Under the pieces are notes generated by a model. It was not told the DNA's origin. It worked only from the letters and a program-made list of their open reading frames with translations, and did no database searches. Position numbers and translations under genes: made by a program. Shown here piece after piece: positions 30,855 to 39,253 of a DNA stretch of 39,253 bases (the first letter of the stretch is position 1; each line of letters begins with the position of its first letter). Origin of the DNA: Micromonospora sp. KC213 (lineage in GTDB: Bacteria; Actinomycetota; Actinomycetes; Mycobacteriales; Micromonosporaceae); contig NZ_SMKF01000036.1 in assembly GCF_004348325.1 (NCBI RefSeq), positions 1-39,253 on the forward strand, written 5' to 3'.

Positions 30855-32192
30855 ATGACGCAGTCCCCCTCCTCCCGCTGGTCGCCATGGACGGTGCACG
30901 GCGACGGCCGCTCGGTCACCCCGGGCGACGTGGTGCATCCGGGCGAGCGGCTCACCTGGCCGCGTACGGTCGGCGTCGGCGTGCAGCACGTGGTCGCGAT
31001 GTTCGGTGCCACGTTCACCGTCCCGCTGATCACCGGTTTCCCGCCGGCCACCACACTGTTCTTCTCCGGCCTCGGCACCCTGCTGTTCCTGGTCATCACC
31101 GGCAACCGGCTGCCGTCGTACCTCGGCTCGTCGTTCGCCTTCATCGCGCCGGTGCTGGCGGCGAAGGCCGGCGGCGACATCGGCCCGGCCCTCGGCGGGA
31201 TCGTCGTGGCGGGCGTGGCGCTCGCCCTGGTCGGCCTGGTGGTGCAGCTCGCCGGGGCGCGGTGGATCGACGCGCTGATGCCCCCGGTGGTCACCGGCGC
31301 GATCGTCGCGCTGATCGGGCTCAACCTCGCCCCGGTGGCCTGGGATGGCGGAGGCAGCGGCACCGGGGTGCAGGCCCAGCCGCTGATCGCCCTGGTCACC
31401 CTGGCCGCGATCCTGCTCGCCACGGTCGCGTTCCGGGGCTTTGTGGCCCGGCTGTCCATCCTGCTCGGCGTGGTGGTCGGCTGGGTGCTCGCCGCCCTCC
31501 TCGGCGGCCTCGACCCGAAGGCGGTCGACGGGCTGCGCGACGCGGCCTGGGTGGGGCTGCCCGAGTTCCACGCGCCGAGCTTCAGCCTGCGCGCGGTGGT
31601 GCTGGTCATCCCGGTGATCCTGGTGCTGGTCGCGGAGAACGCCGGGCACGTCAAGGCGGTCGCCGCGATGACCGGGCGCAACCTGGACAAGGACATGGGC
31701 CGAGCGTTCCTGGGCGACGGCCTGGCCACCGTGCTGGCCGGCTCGGGTGGCGGCTCCGGCACCACCACGTACGCGGAGAACATCGGTGTGATGGCGGCCA
31801 CCCGGGTCTACTCGACCGCCGCGTACTGGGTGGCCGGGGTGGCGGCGGTGCTGCTGGGGCTCAGCCCGAAGTTCGGCGCGCTGATCCTCACCGTGCCGGC
31901 GGGGGTGCTCGGCGGCGCGACCACCGCGCTCTACGGCCTGATCGCCATTCTCGGCGCGCGGATCTGGATCGAGGCCCGGGTGGACTTCCACGACCCGGTC
32001 AACCTGATGACCGCCGCCGTCGCGGTGATCGTCGGCGCGGCCAACTACACCCTCACCGCCGGCGACCTCTCCTTCAACGGCATCGCCCTCGGCACCGCCG
32101 CCGCCCTGGTCGTCTACCACGGCATGCGCACGGTGGCCCGCCTCCGCGGCACCACCGCGGATACCCGCCGCGGCCCCGAACCCGAACTCTGA
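30855..32192 (+). CDS. NCS2 family uracil/xanthine-type nucleobase:proton symporter
   Basis: A 445-residue membrane protein with about 14 hydrophobic segments, typical of UraA/UacT transporters. It has 'VGVGVQHVVAMFGATFTVPLI' (the first helix with the conserved Gln-His), 'LPSYLGSSFAFI', 'VAENAGHVKAV' (the substrate-site Glu with Asn-x-Gly-His) and 'GSGGGSGTTTYAENIGVMAATRV'. The latter pattern, with Thr-Tyr-x-Glu-Asn, fits uracil/pyrimidine rather than purine members. The ATG at 30855 is preceded by GAAGG at 30841-30845. It imports pyrimidine bases for salvage. It is followed by a very strong terminator. Confidence 0.9.
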   Translation: MTQSPSSRWSPWTVHGDGRSVTPGDVVHPGERLTWPRTVGVGVQHVVAMFGATFTVPLITGFPPATTLFFSGLGTLLFLVITGNRLPSYLGSSFAFIAPVLAAKAGGDIGPALGGIVVAGVALALVGLVVQLAGARWIDALMPPVVTGAIVALIGLNLAPVAWDGGGSGTGVQAQPLIALVTLAAILLATVAFRGFVARLSILLGVVVGWVLAALLGGLDPKAVDGLRDAAWVGLPEFHAPSFSLRAVVLVIPVILVLVAENAGHVKAVAAMTGRNLDKDMGRAFLGDGLATVLAGSGGGSGTTTYAENIGVMAATRVYSTAAYWVAGVAAVLLGLSPKFGALILTVPAGVLGGATTALYGLIAILGARIWIEARVDFHDPVNLMTAAVAVIVGAANYTLTAGDLSFNGIALGTAAALVVYHGMRTVARLRGTTADTRRGPEPEL

Positions 32193-32231
32193 CCCCGCCC
32201 CGCCTCCGCCCCTGCACAACGGGGGCGCGGA

Positions 32232-32275
32232 GACGACGGAAGCCCGGGAGCATCCGCTCCCGGGCTTCCGTCGTC
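32232..32275. terminator. Bidirectional terminator between permease and parC
   Basis: Perfect 20-bp stem (32232-32251 and 32256-32275) with a 4-nt ATCC loop, 40 nt past the permease stop and 6 nt from the stop of the leftward parC gene. It would serve both convergent transcripts. Confidence 0.8.
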
Positions 32276-32280
32276 GAGGG

Positions 32281-34770
32281 TCAGTCGCGTTCGATGAGGT
32301 GGCCGACGACCGTGGGGCCGAGCATCACCGCGAAGCCGCTGCCGTCGCGGCGCGGATCCGCCGGCGGCAACTCCACCGGATCCCCCGTCGCCGTCGCACC
32401 GACCGGTCGCGGCCCGACCCAGGCCACCACCAGATCCGTCTCACCCTTGAGGAACCGCTGCGCGCGCACGCCGCCGGTCGCCCGCCCCTTCGCCGGGTAC
32501 GCCTCGAACGGCGTCACCTTGACCGTCGCACCGGTCGAGGTGACCACCATCGGCTCCCCGTGCACCGGGTCGTCGGTGCGAACCGCGCCGAAGAAGACCA
32601 CCCGGACCCCGGCCGGCAGGTTGACACCCGCCATGCCGCCGCCCTTGGGGCCCTGCGGGCGGACCAGCGTCGCGGCGAACCGCAGCAGCGACGCCTCGCT
32701 GGTGACGAAGGTCAGCGCCTCCTGCCCGTCGGTCAGCCAGGTCGCCCCGACCACCTCGTCCCCCTCGCGCAGCGAGATGACCTCGAACTCGTCCGAGCGC
32801 ACCGGCCACTCCGGGGAACAGACCTTGACCACACCCTGCCGGGTGCCCAACGCCAGGCCGGGTGAGCCCTGCGCGGTGGCGCCGAGCGGGGCCAGGCCGA
32901 CCACCGTCTCGCCCGGCTCCAGCGGCACCAGCTCGGCGGCGGACATGCCACCACGCAGCGACACGGTGCCGGCCTGCTCGGGCAGCACCGGCAGCGGCAG
33001 CACGTCGATCTTGAAGGCCCGGCCGGCGCTGGTCACCAGGAGCACCCGACCTCGGGCCGTGGTGTGCACGACCGCGCGCACGGTGTCGTGCTTGACCCGG
33101 CCGTTGCGCCGGCGCCCCTCGGCGGCCTCCTCCGACTCGGCCGCGGTCCGGGCGACCAGCCCCGTCGCGGAGAGAATCACCTGGCAGGGGTCGTCGGCGA
33201 CCTCCAGCGGACCCGCCGGCACCGACGCGGCCAGCACCTCCTTGAGGTCACCGTCGACCAGGGTGGTACGGCGCGGCGCGGCGAACTGCTTCACCACCGC
33301 CGCCAACTCGTCGGAGACGACCTTCTTGAGCACCTTGTCGTCGTCGAGGATCTTCGACAGCTCGGCGATCTCCCCGCGCAGCTTCTCCTGCTCGGCCTCC
33401 AACTCGATGCGGTCGTACCTGGTCAGCCGGCGCAGCGGGGTGTCCAGGATGTAGGTGGCCTGGATCTCGGAGAGCTTGAACTTCTGCATCAGGCCCTCCT
33501 TGGCGGCCTGCGCGTCCTCGCTGGCCCGGATCAGCTTGACCACCTTGTCGATGTCGAGCAGGGCGATCAGCAGACCGTCGACCAGGTGCAGCCGCTCCTC
33601 GCGCTTGCGCCGCCGGTACGCGCTGCGCCGGGTGACGACCTCGTACCGGTGGGCCAGGAAGACCTCCAGCAACGCCTTCAGCCCGAGGGTACGCGGCTGG
33701 CCGTCGACCAGGACCAGGTTGTTGACACCGAAGGACTGCTCCAGCGGGGTGAGCCGGTAGAGGTCGGCCAGCAGCGCCTGCGGGTTCACCCCGACCTTGC
33801 ACTCGATGACCAGGCGGGTGCCGCTCTCCCGGTCGGTGAGGTCCTTGACATCGGCGATACCGGTCAGCCGCTTCGTCTTCGTGACCTCGTTGGTGATCGC
33901 CGCGATGACCTTCTCCGCGCCGACGCCGTACGGCAGCTCGACCACGGTGATCGCCTGCCGGCCACGACTGCCCTCCAGCGGGCCGATCTCCACCCGGCCC
34001 CGCATCCGGACCACACCGCGCCCGGTCTCGTACGCGCGGCGCACCTCGTCCAGACCCAGCAGCAGCCCACCGGTGGGCAAATCGGGCCCGGGAACGTACT
34101 CCATGAGCTTGTCGAGGGTGGCGTCCGGGTGGTTGATCAGCCAGCGGGCGGCGGAGACCACCTCGCCCAGGTTGTGCGGGATCATGTTGGTCGCCATCCC
34201 GACCGCGATCCCGGACGCGCCGTTGACCAGCAGGTTGGGAAAGGCCGCCGGCAGCACGGTGGGTTGGTTCAGCGACCCGTCGTAGTTCGGCTCGACGTCG
34301 ACGGTGTCCTCGCCCAGCTCGCCGACGAGCAGCATCGCCTCCCGGGCGAGCCGGGCCTCGGTGTAACGCGCGGCAGCCGGTCCGTCGTCCGGGGATCCGA
34401 AGTTTCCATGCCCGTCGATGAGGGGGACGTTGAGCGAGAAGTCCTGCGCCATCCGGACCATGGCGTCGTAGATCGCCGTGTCACCGTGCGGGTGGTACCG
34501 ACCCATCACGTCCCCGACGACGCGGGCCGACTTGACGTGCGCGCGGTCCGGCCGGAAACCGTTCTCGTGCATCGAGTAAAGAATGCGCCGGTGTACCGGC
34601 TTGAGCCCGTCCCGGGCGTCGGGCAGGGCGCGGGAGTGGATGACCGAGAAGGCGTACTCCAGGTAGGAGTCGGAGACCTCGGTGACCAGCGGGTTGTCGA
34701 ACACCCGCGCGCCGGCCTGGTCGAAGGCGGACAGGTCCACCTTGGCGCGGTCGTCCTTGCGGCGTGCCAT
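32281..34770 (-). CDS. parC: DNA topoisomerase IV / gyrase-type subunit A
   Basis: An 829-residue type IIA topoisomerase cleavage subunit, making the transient double-strand break. '[19 protein letters not shown]' is the family start. The catalytic Tyr136 lies in 'AARYTEARL', and the quinolone-determining stretch is '[18 protein letters not shown]', with Thr98 at the position that is Ser in E. coli GyrA and Asp102 kept. The C-terminal 330 residues form the beta-pinwheel ('[16 protein letters not shown]' and similar blades). No canonical GyrA box 'QRRGGKG' is visible, favouring ParC. It is the second gene after parE with 29 nt between them; chromosome decatenation is the expected role. Confidence 0.92.
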   Translation of the reverse strand: MARRKDDRAKVDLSAFDQAGARVFDNPLVTEVSDSYLEYAFSVIHSRALPDARDGLKPVHRRILYSMHENGFRPDRAHVKSARVVGDVMGRYHPHGDTAIYDAMVRMAQDFSLNVPLIDGHGNFGSPDDGPAAARYTEARLAREAMLLVGELGEDTVDVEPNYDGSLNQPTVLPAAFPNLLVNGASGIAVGMATNMIPHNLGEVVSAARWLINHPDATLDKLMEYVPGPDLPTGGLLLGLDEVRRAYETGRGVVRMRGRVEIGPLEGSRGRQAITVVELPYGVGAEKVIAAITNEVTKTKRLTGIADVKDLTDRESGTRLVIECKVGVNPQALLADLYRLTPLEQSFGVNNLVLVDGQPRTLGLKALLEVFLAHRYEVVTRRSAYRRRKREERLHLVDGLLIALLDIDKVVKLIRASEDAQAAKEGLMQKFKLSEIQATYILDTPLRRLTRYDRIELEAEQEKLRGEIAELSKILDDDKVLKKVVSDELAAVVKQFAAPRRTTLVDGDLKEVLAASVPAGPLEVADDPCQVILSATGLVARTAAESEEAAEGRRRNGRVKHDTVRAVVHTTARGRVLLVTSAGRAFKIDVLPLPVLPEQAGTVSLRGGMSAAELVPLEPGETVVGLAPLGATAQGSPGLALGTRQGVVKVCSPEWPVRSDEFEVISLREGDEVVGATWLTDGQEALTFVTSEASLLRFAATLVRPQGPKGGGMAGVNLPAGVRVVFFGAVRTDDPVHGEPMVVTSTGATVKVTPFEAYPAKGRATGGVRAQRFLKGETDLVVAWVGPRPVGATATGDPVELPPADPRRDGSGFAVMLGPTVVGHLIERD

Positions 34771-34799
34771 CGTTCAGCTCTCTCCCGTGACGAGGGTGC

Positions 34800-36857
34800 T
34801 CATGCGTCGATCGCCTCGCGGTCGACCCGGTCGGAGGAGTCGATGAGCCAGTTGCGTCGCGGCTCCACCTTCTCCCCCATCAGCAGTTCGAGGATCCGCT
34901 CGGCGGCGTCGACGTCGTCGAGGGTGATCCGGCGGACCGCCCGGGTGGCCGGGTTCATCGTGGTCTCCCACAGCTCGTCGGCGTCCATCTCGCCGAGGCC
35001 CTTGAAGCGCGGGATCGGGGTGACGATCTGCTTGCCGGCCTTCTCCAGCTTGCGGACCGTCGCCTCCATCTCGGCCTGGGTGTAGGTGTAGATGGTCTGC
35101 GGGTTGCGGCCCCTGGTGGTGATCTTGTGCAGGGGCGGCATCGCGGCGAAGAGCCGGCCGGCCTCGATCAGCGGACGCATGTACCGGGCGAAGAGCGTGA
35201 TCAGCAGAGTACGGATGTGCGCGCCGTCCACGTCGGCGTCCGCCATGATCAGCACGCGACCGTACCGCAGCGCCGACAGGTCGAAGGTACGCCCCGACCC
35301 GGCCCCGAGCACCTGCACGATCGCGGCACACTCGACGTTGTCCAGCACCTGCTGGAGGTTCGCCTTCTGCACGTTGAGGATCTTGCCCCGGATCGGAAGG
35401 AGCGCCTGATACTCGGCGGATCGGGCAAGTCGCCCCGTCCCCAGGGCGCTGTCGCCTTCCACGATGAACAGCTCACTGCGCTCGATCCCGGCTGACCGGC
35501 AGTCGACCAGCTTCGCGGGCATGGCCGCCCCCTCCAGGGCGGTCTTGCGCCGAGCGGCGTCCTTCTGCTGCTTCTGGGTCAGCCGCACCCGCGCCGCGTC
35601 GACGATCTTCTGCAGCACGGTGCGCGCCTCGGCCCTGGTGCGGCGGTCGTCCAGCCAGGCTCTCAGATGCTGCTCGACCAGTGCCTGGAGCACCTTGGTG
35701 ATGCCGGCGGTGGAGAGTTCGTCCTTGGTCTGCGAGGTGAACTGCGGCTCGGGGATGCGCACGTGCACCACCGCCGTCATCCCCTCCAGGACGTCGTCCA
35801 GCGTGGGCGGCTCCTCCTTGGCCTTGAGCAGACCCCGGGCGTTGCGGATGGCGTCGGCGAGGGTCCGCACCAGGGCCCGCTCGAAGCCCTTGCGGTGGGT
35901 GCCGCCGTGGGCGTTGCGGATGGTGTTGGTGAAGCACTCGACGGTGCGCTCGTAGCCGGTGCCCCAGCGGAACGCGATCTCGACCTCGGCACGGCGCGGC
36001 ACGTTGGCCTGCATGACGCCGTTGGCGTCGGCCGCGTTCTCCCGGTACGCCCCCTCCCCGGTGATCATCAGGGTGCCGGAGACCGGGCGGTCGCCGGCCG
36101 GGGCGAGGAACTCCACCATGTCGGTGAGGCCGTTGGGAAAGTGGAACGCCTCCTCGGTGGGCTGCTCGCCGGTCTCGTCACGCAGCCGGTAGTCCACCCC
36201 GGGAACCAGGAAGGCGGTGTTGCGCAGCTTCATCCGGACGGCGTCGACGTCGAGCCTGGCGCCGGTCTCGAAGTAGCGGGCGTCGTGCCAGTAGCGGATC
36301 GAGGTGCCGGTGCGCTGGCCGCGCTTCATCGCCCCGACGACCTGCAGGCCGGGGCCGGGAGTGAACGGTGCGTCCGGGCCGTCGCCGTCGAAGACGCCCG
36401 GCACGCCGTGCCGGAACGACATCGTGTGGATCTTGCCGCTGCGCCGGACGGTGACGTCGAAGCGTCGGGACAGGGCGTTGACCGCCGACGCGCCGACGCC
36501 GTGCAGGCCGCCGGAGGTCTTGTAGCCCGAGCCGCCGAACTTGCCGCCCGCGTGCAGCCGGGTGAGGACCAGCTCGACGCCGGAGATGCCGGACTTGGCG
36601 TGCACGTCGGTGGGGATGCCACGGCCGTCGTCGTCGACCTGCACCGAGCCGTCGGCGTGCAGGATCACCTCGATCTTCGTGGCGTGACCGGCGACACCCT
36701 CGTCGGTCGAGTTGTCGAGGATCTCGTTGACGAGGTGACCCACGCCACGGCTGTCCGTGGAGCCGATGTACATGCCGGGACGCTTGCGGACGGCGTCCAG
36801 GCCCTCCAGGTGGGTGAGGTCGTCGGCTCCGTAGAGGGTGTCAGGCTGTGCGGTCAA
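34800..36857 (-). CDS. parE: DNA topoisomerase IV / gyrase-type subunit B
   Basis: A 685-residue ATPase subunit partnering ParC. The GHKL ATPase domain is clear: 'RKRPGMYIGS', the catalytic Glu in 'VNEILDNSTDEG', 'DDDGRGIP', and the lid 'GGLHGVGASAVNAL'. The TOPRIM metal site is 'FIVEGDSALGTGRLARS' and 'IMADADVDGAHIRTLL'. 'EGDSALG' in place of the GyrB 'EGDSAGGSAK' fits actinobacterial ParE. The start is a TTG at 36857 with GGGGAG 9 nt upstream. First gene of the two-gene parE-parC operon, with the promoter presumably in the 313-bp region to its right. Confidence 0.93.
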   Translation of the reverse strand: MTAQPDTLYGADDLTHLEGLDAVRKRPGMYIGSTDSRGVGHLVNEILDNSTDEGVAGHATKIEVILHADGSVQVDDDGRGIPTDVHAKSGISGVELVLTRLHAGGKFGGSGYKTSGGLHGVGASAVNALSRRFDVTVRRSGKIHTMSFRHGVPGVFDGDGPDAPFTPGPGLQVVGAMKRGQRTGTSIRYWHDARYFETGARLDVDAVRMKLRNTAFLVPGVDYRLRDETGEQPTEEAFHFPNGLTDMVEFLAPAGDRPVSGTLMITGEGAYRENAADANGVMQANVPRRAEVEIAFRWGTGYERTVECFTNTIRNAHGGTHRKGFERALVRTLADAIRNARGLLKAKEEPPTLDDVLEGMTAVVHVRIPEPQFTSQTKDELSTAGITKVLQALVEQHLRAWLDDRRTRAEARTVLQKIVDAARVRLTQKQQKDAARRKTALEGAAMPAKLVDCRSAGIERSELFIVEGDSALGTGRLARSAEYQALLPIRGKILNVQKANLQQVLDNVECAAIVQVLGAGSGRTFDLSALRYGRVLIMADADVDGAHIRTLLITLFARYMRPLIEAGRLFAAMPPLHKITTRGRNPQTIYTYTQAEMEATVRKLEKAGKQIVTPIPRFKGLGEMDADELWETTMNPATRAVRRITLDDVDAAERILELLMGEKVEPRRNWLIDSSDRVDREAIDA

Positions 36858-37170
36858 CTGGTCGTACTCCCCGGTCTCGGCGGTGTGATGCCGCTCACCG
36901 TCTCGATGTCAGGCGCGGCGCGCCGCAGCGAGCGTAGCCGCACCGCCCGACACGACGGCGCAGCCCCACGCGACACCGCGCGGCGGCGGCCCTGCGCCAC
37001 CCTGGCCACAACGCGCCGGTCCGGTGCGATCTTCCCCCGGGGAACGGTCGTCCGCCGGGCCGCCGCCCGGGGGCGACGCCGGGGCAGGAGGTCCACTACG
37101 GAGGTTTGTTCCCGCCGAGAAGTCGATGAGCCAGAGGTTAGCTGCGGGCCCCCAGGGTAGGGGACCGGGC
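36858..37170. other. Intergenic region between parE and the carbamoyltransferase stub
   Basis: About 313 bp, very GC-rich, expected to contain the leftward parE promoter. I could not pick convincing hexamers. Open frames here lack starts and protein-like composition. Confidence 0.4.
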
Positions 37171-37344
37171 ATGCGCGTCCTCGGCATCAACTCGATCGTC
37201 CACGATCTCGCTGCCGCCCTGGTGGTCGACGGCCAGGTGGTGCCGGGCTGGCGCCGGAATCAACGTCGACAGTCTCGGCGCGGTGGGAGTGGGCCGAGGG
37301 AACGCGGGGCACGCCGGGCGCAGCCGACCGAAGCCAGTCGCTGA
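37171..37344 (+). pseudogene. N-terminal stub of a NodU-type carbamoyltransferase
   Basis: An ATG at 37171 opens 57 codons. The first 25 residues read like the start of a NodU/CmcH-type carbamoyltransferase: 'MRVLGINSIVHDLAAALVVD' then 'GQVV' (family: 'LGI(N/S)...HD.AAALV.DG.(I/V)'). After that the match stops and the frame continues as Arg/Gly-rich sequence to a TGA at 37342-37344. Intact enzymes have about 550 residues, so more than 95% is missing. It is followed after 39 nt by a GT4 gene, and carbamoyltransferase-glycosyltransferase neighbours are common in actinomycetes. Best read as a deletion remnant; a small expressed peptide cannot be excluded. Confidence 0.6.
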
Positions 37345-37383
37345 GTCCCCGCTCGACTGGGACCGGATCTTGGAGGAGGAAAC

Positions 37384-38598
37384 ATGCGCATCGCGATGAT
37401 CTCCGAGCACGCCAGCCCGCTCACCGTGCTCGGCGGTGACGGCGGCGGGCAGGACACCCACGTCGCCGAACTGGCCGCGGCGCTGGTCGGCGAGGGTCAC
37501 GATGTGCGGGTCTACACCCGCCGCGACGCCGTCGAGCTGCCCGACGTGGTGGACACCTCCGCCGGCTACCAGGTGCGACATGTGCCGGCCGGGCCGGCGA
37601 TGCGGGTGCCGCAGAACGACCTGCTGCCGTACATGGGCGAGTTCGGCCGCTGGATGGCCGACCAGTGGCGCCACGGGGACTGGCGTCCGGACGTGGCGCA
37701 CGCCCACTTCTGGATGAGCGGGCTGGCCACCGTGCACGCCGCGCGGGGCACCGACATCCCGGTGGTGTTGACGTACCACGCGCTGGGCTCGGTGAGGCGC
37801 CGCCACCAGGGAGCGAAGGACACCAGCCCACCAGGCCGGATCAGCTACGAGCGGGCGCTGGGACGCGCCGCCGACCGGGTGATCGCGCAGTGCCAGGACG
37901 AGGTCGGCGAACTGGTCCGCCTCGGTGTGCCCCGGTCGAAGATGGCGCTGGTCCCCTCCGGCGTCAACGAACAGATGTTCCGCCCCGACGGGCCGGTCGC
38001 CCCCCGCGACCCGACCCGGCCCCGGATCCTCACCGTCGGGCGGATGGCCGAAGGCACGGGCTTCCAGGAGGTCGTCCGGGCATTGCCCGCGGTCCCGGAC
38101 GCCGAGTGCGTGGTGGTCGGCGGACCACCGGCCGAGCTGCTGCCCGCCGACGGTTTCGCCCGTCGACTCACCGCGCTCGCCGATGCCTGCGGGGTCGCCG
38201 ACCGGGTCCGGCTGGTCGGTGCGGTGCCCCGGGAGGAGATGGGAACCTGGTACCGCTCGGCGGACGTGCTGGTGACCGTCCCCTGGTATGAACCGTTCGG
38301 GCTCACCCCGCTGGAGGGGATGGCGTGCGGGGTGCCGGTGATCGGTACGAACGTGGGTGGCATCGCCGACACGGTGGTGGACGGCCTCACCGGCGATCTG
38401 GTCCCGCCGCGCGACTCCCGGGCGCTCGGTGCCGCGTTGCGCCGGCTGCTCGCCGACAAGGTACGCCGGTTCGCGTACGCCACGGCGGCGTTGGACCGGG
38501 TCCGCAGCCGGTACTCCTGGAAGCGCTGCGCCGAGCAGCTCGGCACCGTCTACGCCACGGTCGCCGCCATCGGCCAGGTCACCCCGGCGGCGGCCTGA
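37384..38598 (+). CDS. Family 4 glycosyltransferase
   Basis: A 404-residue GT-B retaining glycosyltransferase. The acceptor domain begins 'MRIAMISEHASPLTVLGG' with 'GGGQDTHVAELAAAL', and 'DVAHAHFWMSG' and 'VLTYHALGSVRR' are typical GT4 landmarks. The donor domain has 'VPSGVNEQMFRP', 'ILTVGRMAEGTGF', 'LVGAVPREEMGTWYRSADVLV' and the E-x7-E site 'EPFGLTPLEGMACGVPVIGT'. An excellent GGAGGAGGAAAC precedes the ATG. The pattern is close to sucrose-phosphate-synthase-like and MshA-like GT4 enzymes, but the substrate is not evident. It follows the truncated carbamoyltransferase, probably part of a formerly larger sugar cluster. Confidence 0.9.
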   Translation: MRIAMISEHASPLTVLGGDGGGQDTHVAELAAALVGEGHDVRVYTRRDAVELPDVVDTSAGYQVRHVPAGPAMRVPQNDLLPYMGEFGRWMADQWRHGDWRPDVAHAHFWMSGLATVHAARGTDIPVVLTYHALGSVRRRHQGAKDTSPPGRISYERALGRAADRVIAQCQDEVGELVRLGVPRSKMALVPSGVNEQMFRPDGPVAPRDPTRPRILTVGRMAEGTGFQEVVRALPAVPDAECVVVGGPPAELLPADGFARRLTALADACGVADRVRLVGAVPREEMGTWYRSADVLVTVPWYEPFGLTPLEGMACGVPVIGTNVGGIADTVVDGLTGDLVPPRDSRALGAALRRLLADKVRRFAYATAALDRVRSRYSWKRCAEQLGTVYATVAAIGQVTPAAA

Positions 38599-38650
38599 CC
38601 GGGGCCCGGACCCGCCCCCACTTTGGTTACCGGGCAGTAGTATCGCGGCG

Positions 38651-38656
38651 TAGGCT
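38651..38656 (+). promoter_or_regulatory. -10 box of the alpha/beta hydrolase gene (leaderless)
   Basis: TAGGCT ending 6 nt before the ATG at 38663, which would put transcription start at the start codon. No good -35 element 17 nt upstream. Confidence 0.35.
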
Positions 38657-38662
38657 GACAGG

Positions 38663-39253
38663 ATGAGCGGGGAAGCGGCGTACATTCAGGAGTTCGTCGA
38701 TGTCGAGGGCGCCCGGATCGGCGTGCAGATCTATCCGGAACCGGTGGCCGTGCCGGACTACGACAGCTCCAGCTCGGCGCGTCTGACGCCGCGCCGCGAC
38801 CTGGAGCTGCCGCCGATGGTGGTGATCTGGCCGGCGATGGGGGTACCGGCCCGCTACTACCGCCCGTTCGCCGCCGCGCTGCGCGAGGCCGGGCTCGCGG
38901 TGGCGGTGGTCGACCTGCGCGGCACCGGCGCCAGCACTCCCCGCCCCTCGCGCGCCTGCCGGTACGGCTACCCGGAGCTGGTCACCGACGTCGGCGCGGT
39001 GCTCGACGCGCTCAAGCCCCGGCTGGACGGCCGCAGACGGCTGCTACTCGGCCACTCCCTCGGCGGGCAGGCGGCCCTGCTGCACCTCGCCGTGCACGGC
39101 GGGGACGCGGTCGACGGGCTCGCCCTGCTCGCCGTCGGCGTACCCTGGTGGCGCAGCTACCCGGGCACCCGGGGACCGGTCGTGCTGGCGTTCACGCAGG
39201 CGATCGCGGCGGTGTCGGGCGCCTGCGGCGTCTGGCCCGGGTGGGGGTTCGGC
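38663..39253 (+). CDS. Alpha/beta hydrolase (3' end beyond the window)
   Basis: 197 codons are open from the ATG at 38663 to the window end with no stop. The sequence shows an alpha/beta-hydrolase core: 'VVIWPAMGVPARYYRPFAAAL', the oxyanion-side 'VDLRGTGAS', and the nucleophile elbow 'LLGHSLGGQAALLH' with Ser in GHSLGG. The acid and His of the triad should lie in the missing part. It looks like the predicted-hydrolase group that acts on small esters or lipids; substrate unknown. A TAGGCT box 6 nt upstream and the lack of a spaced ribosome binding site suggest a leaderless mRNA. Confidence 0.8.
   Translation, partial: MSGEAAYIQEFVDVEGARIGVQIYPEPVAVPDYDSSSSARLTPRRDLELPPMVVIWPAMGVPARYYRPFAAALREAGLAVAVVDLRGTGASTPRPSRACRYGYPELVTDVGAVLDALKPRLDGRRRLLLGHSLGGQAALLHLAVHGGDAVDGLALLAVGVPWWRSYPGTRGPVVLAFTQAIAAVSGACGVWPGWGFG

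Noticed and set aside
1..39253. CRISPR arrays, tRNA/rRNA genes, insertion sequences, prophage genes
   Set aside because: I saw no regularly spaced repeats, no tRNA-like or rRNA sequence, no transposase or integrase frames with recognisable motifs, and no terminal repeats.

Overview
The window is very GC-rich DNA with strong G/C at third codon positions, actinobacterial -10 boxes (TAGNNT and similar), several GTG/TTG starts and apparently leaderless genes. Together with the gene content (gyrase-like ParE/ParC pair, acyltransferase-3, C39 peptidase under a ydaO-type riboswitch, ribitol teichoic acid genes) it fits an actinomycete, most likely a Micromonosporaceae member. That placement is inference; no rRNA or other marker is present.

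Layout. (1) 90-5975 is a wall teichoic acid locus: a TetR regulator divergent from an ABC-2 exporter (permease and ATPase), then a fused cytidylyltransferase-reductase expected to make CDP-ribitol, then a membrane-anchored CDP-glycerol/ribitol phosphotransferase. A palindrome sits on the exporter promoter. (2) 6218-8682 holds an orphan gene and a two-gene operon (DUF2071, TIGR01777-type epimerase) behind a promoter flanked by two near-identical operators. (3) 8784-15208 holds surface and secreted functions: a C39-fold peptidase preceded by a recognisable c-di-AMP (ydaO/yuaA) riboswitch with its own promoter, two uncharacterised membrane or secreted proteins, an OafA-type acyltransferase, a secreted ricin-type lectin and an ArsR-type regulator.

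(4) 15354-30055 is the most interesting part: a complete pseudaminic acid (Pse) pathway. pseB, pseC, an SpsF-type pseF and pseG lie in one operon at 23400-30055 with a candidate transferase and a methyltransferase-like coiled-coil protein. pseI lies at 16633 behind a GT2 glycosyltransferase, and pseH at 20612. Inserted between pseI and pseH, and transcribed divergently from pseH, is a tightly overlapping operon for an acyl carrier protein, a short AMP-forming ligase, an SDR reductase and a phosphopantetheinyl-transferase-like protein. I infer that this module makes a carrier-bound (perhaps hydroxy-)acyl group that decorates Pse, and that the sugar ends up in a cell-wall glycopolymer exported across the membrane. 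A GT-C membrane glycosyltransferase lies in the same locus.

(5) 30068-36857 is housekeeping: alkB, an NCS2 nucleobase permease, and topoisomerase IV/gyrase-type parE-parC transcribed leftward. (6) 37171-39253 has what looks like the N-terminal stub of a NodU-type carbamoyltransferase, a GT4 glycosyltransferase, and an alpha/beta hydrolase cut by the window end. Strong perfect hairpins separate most convergent units.
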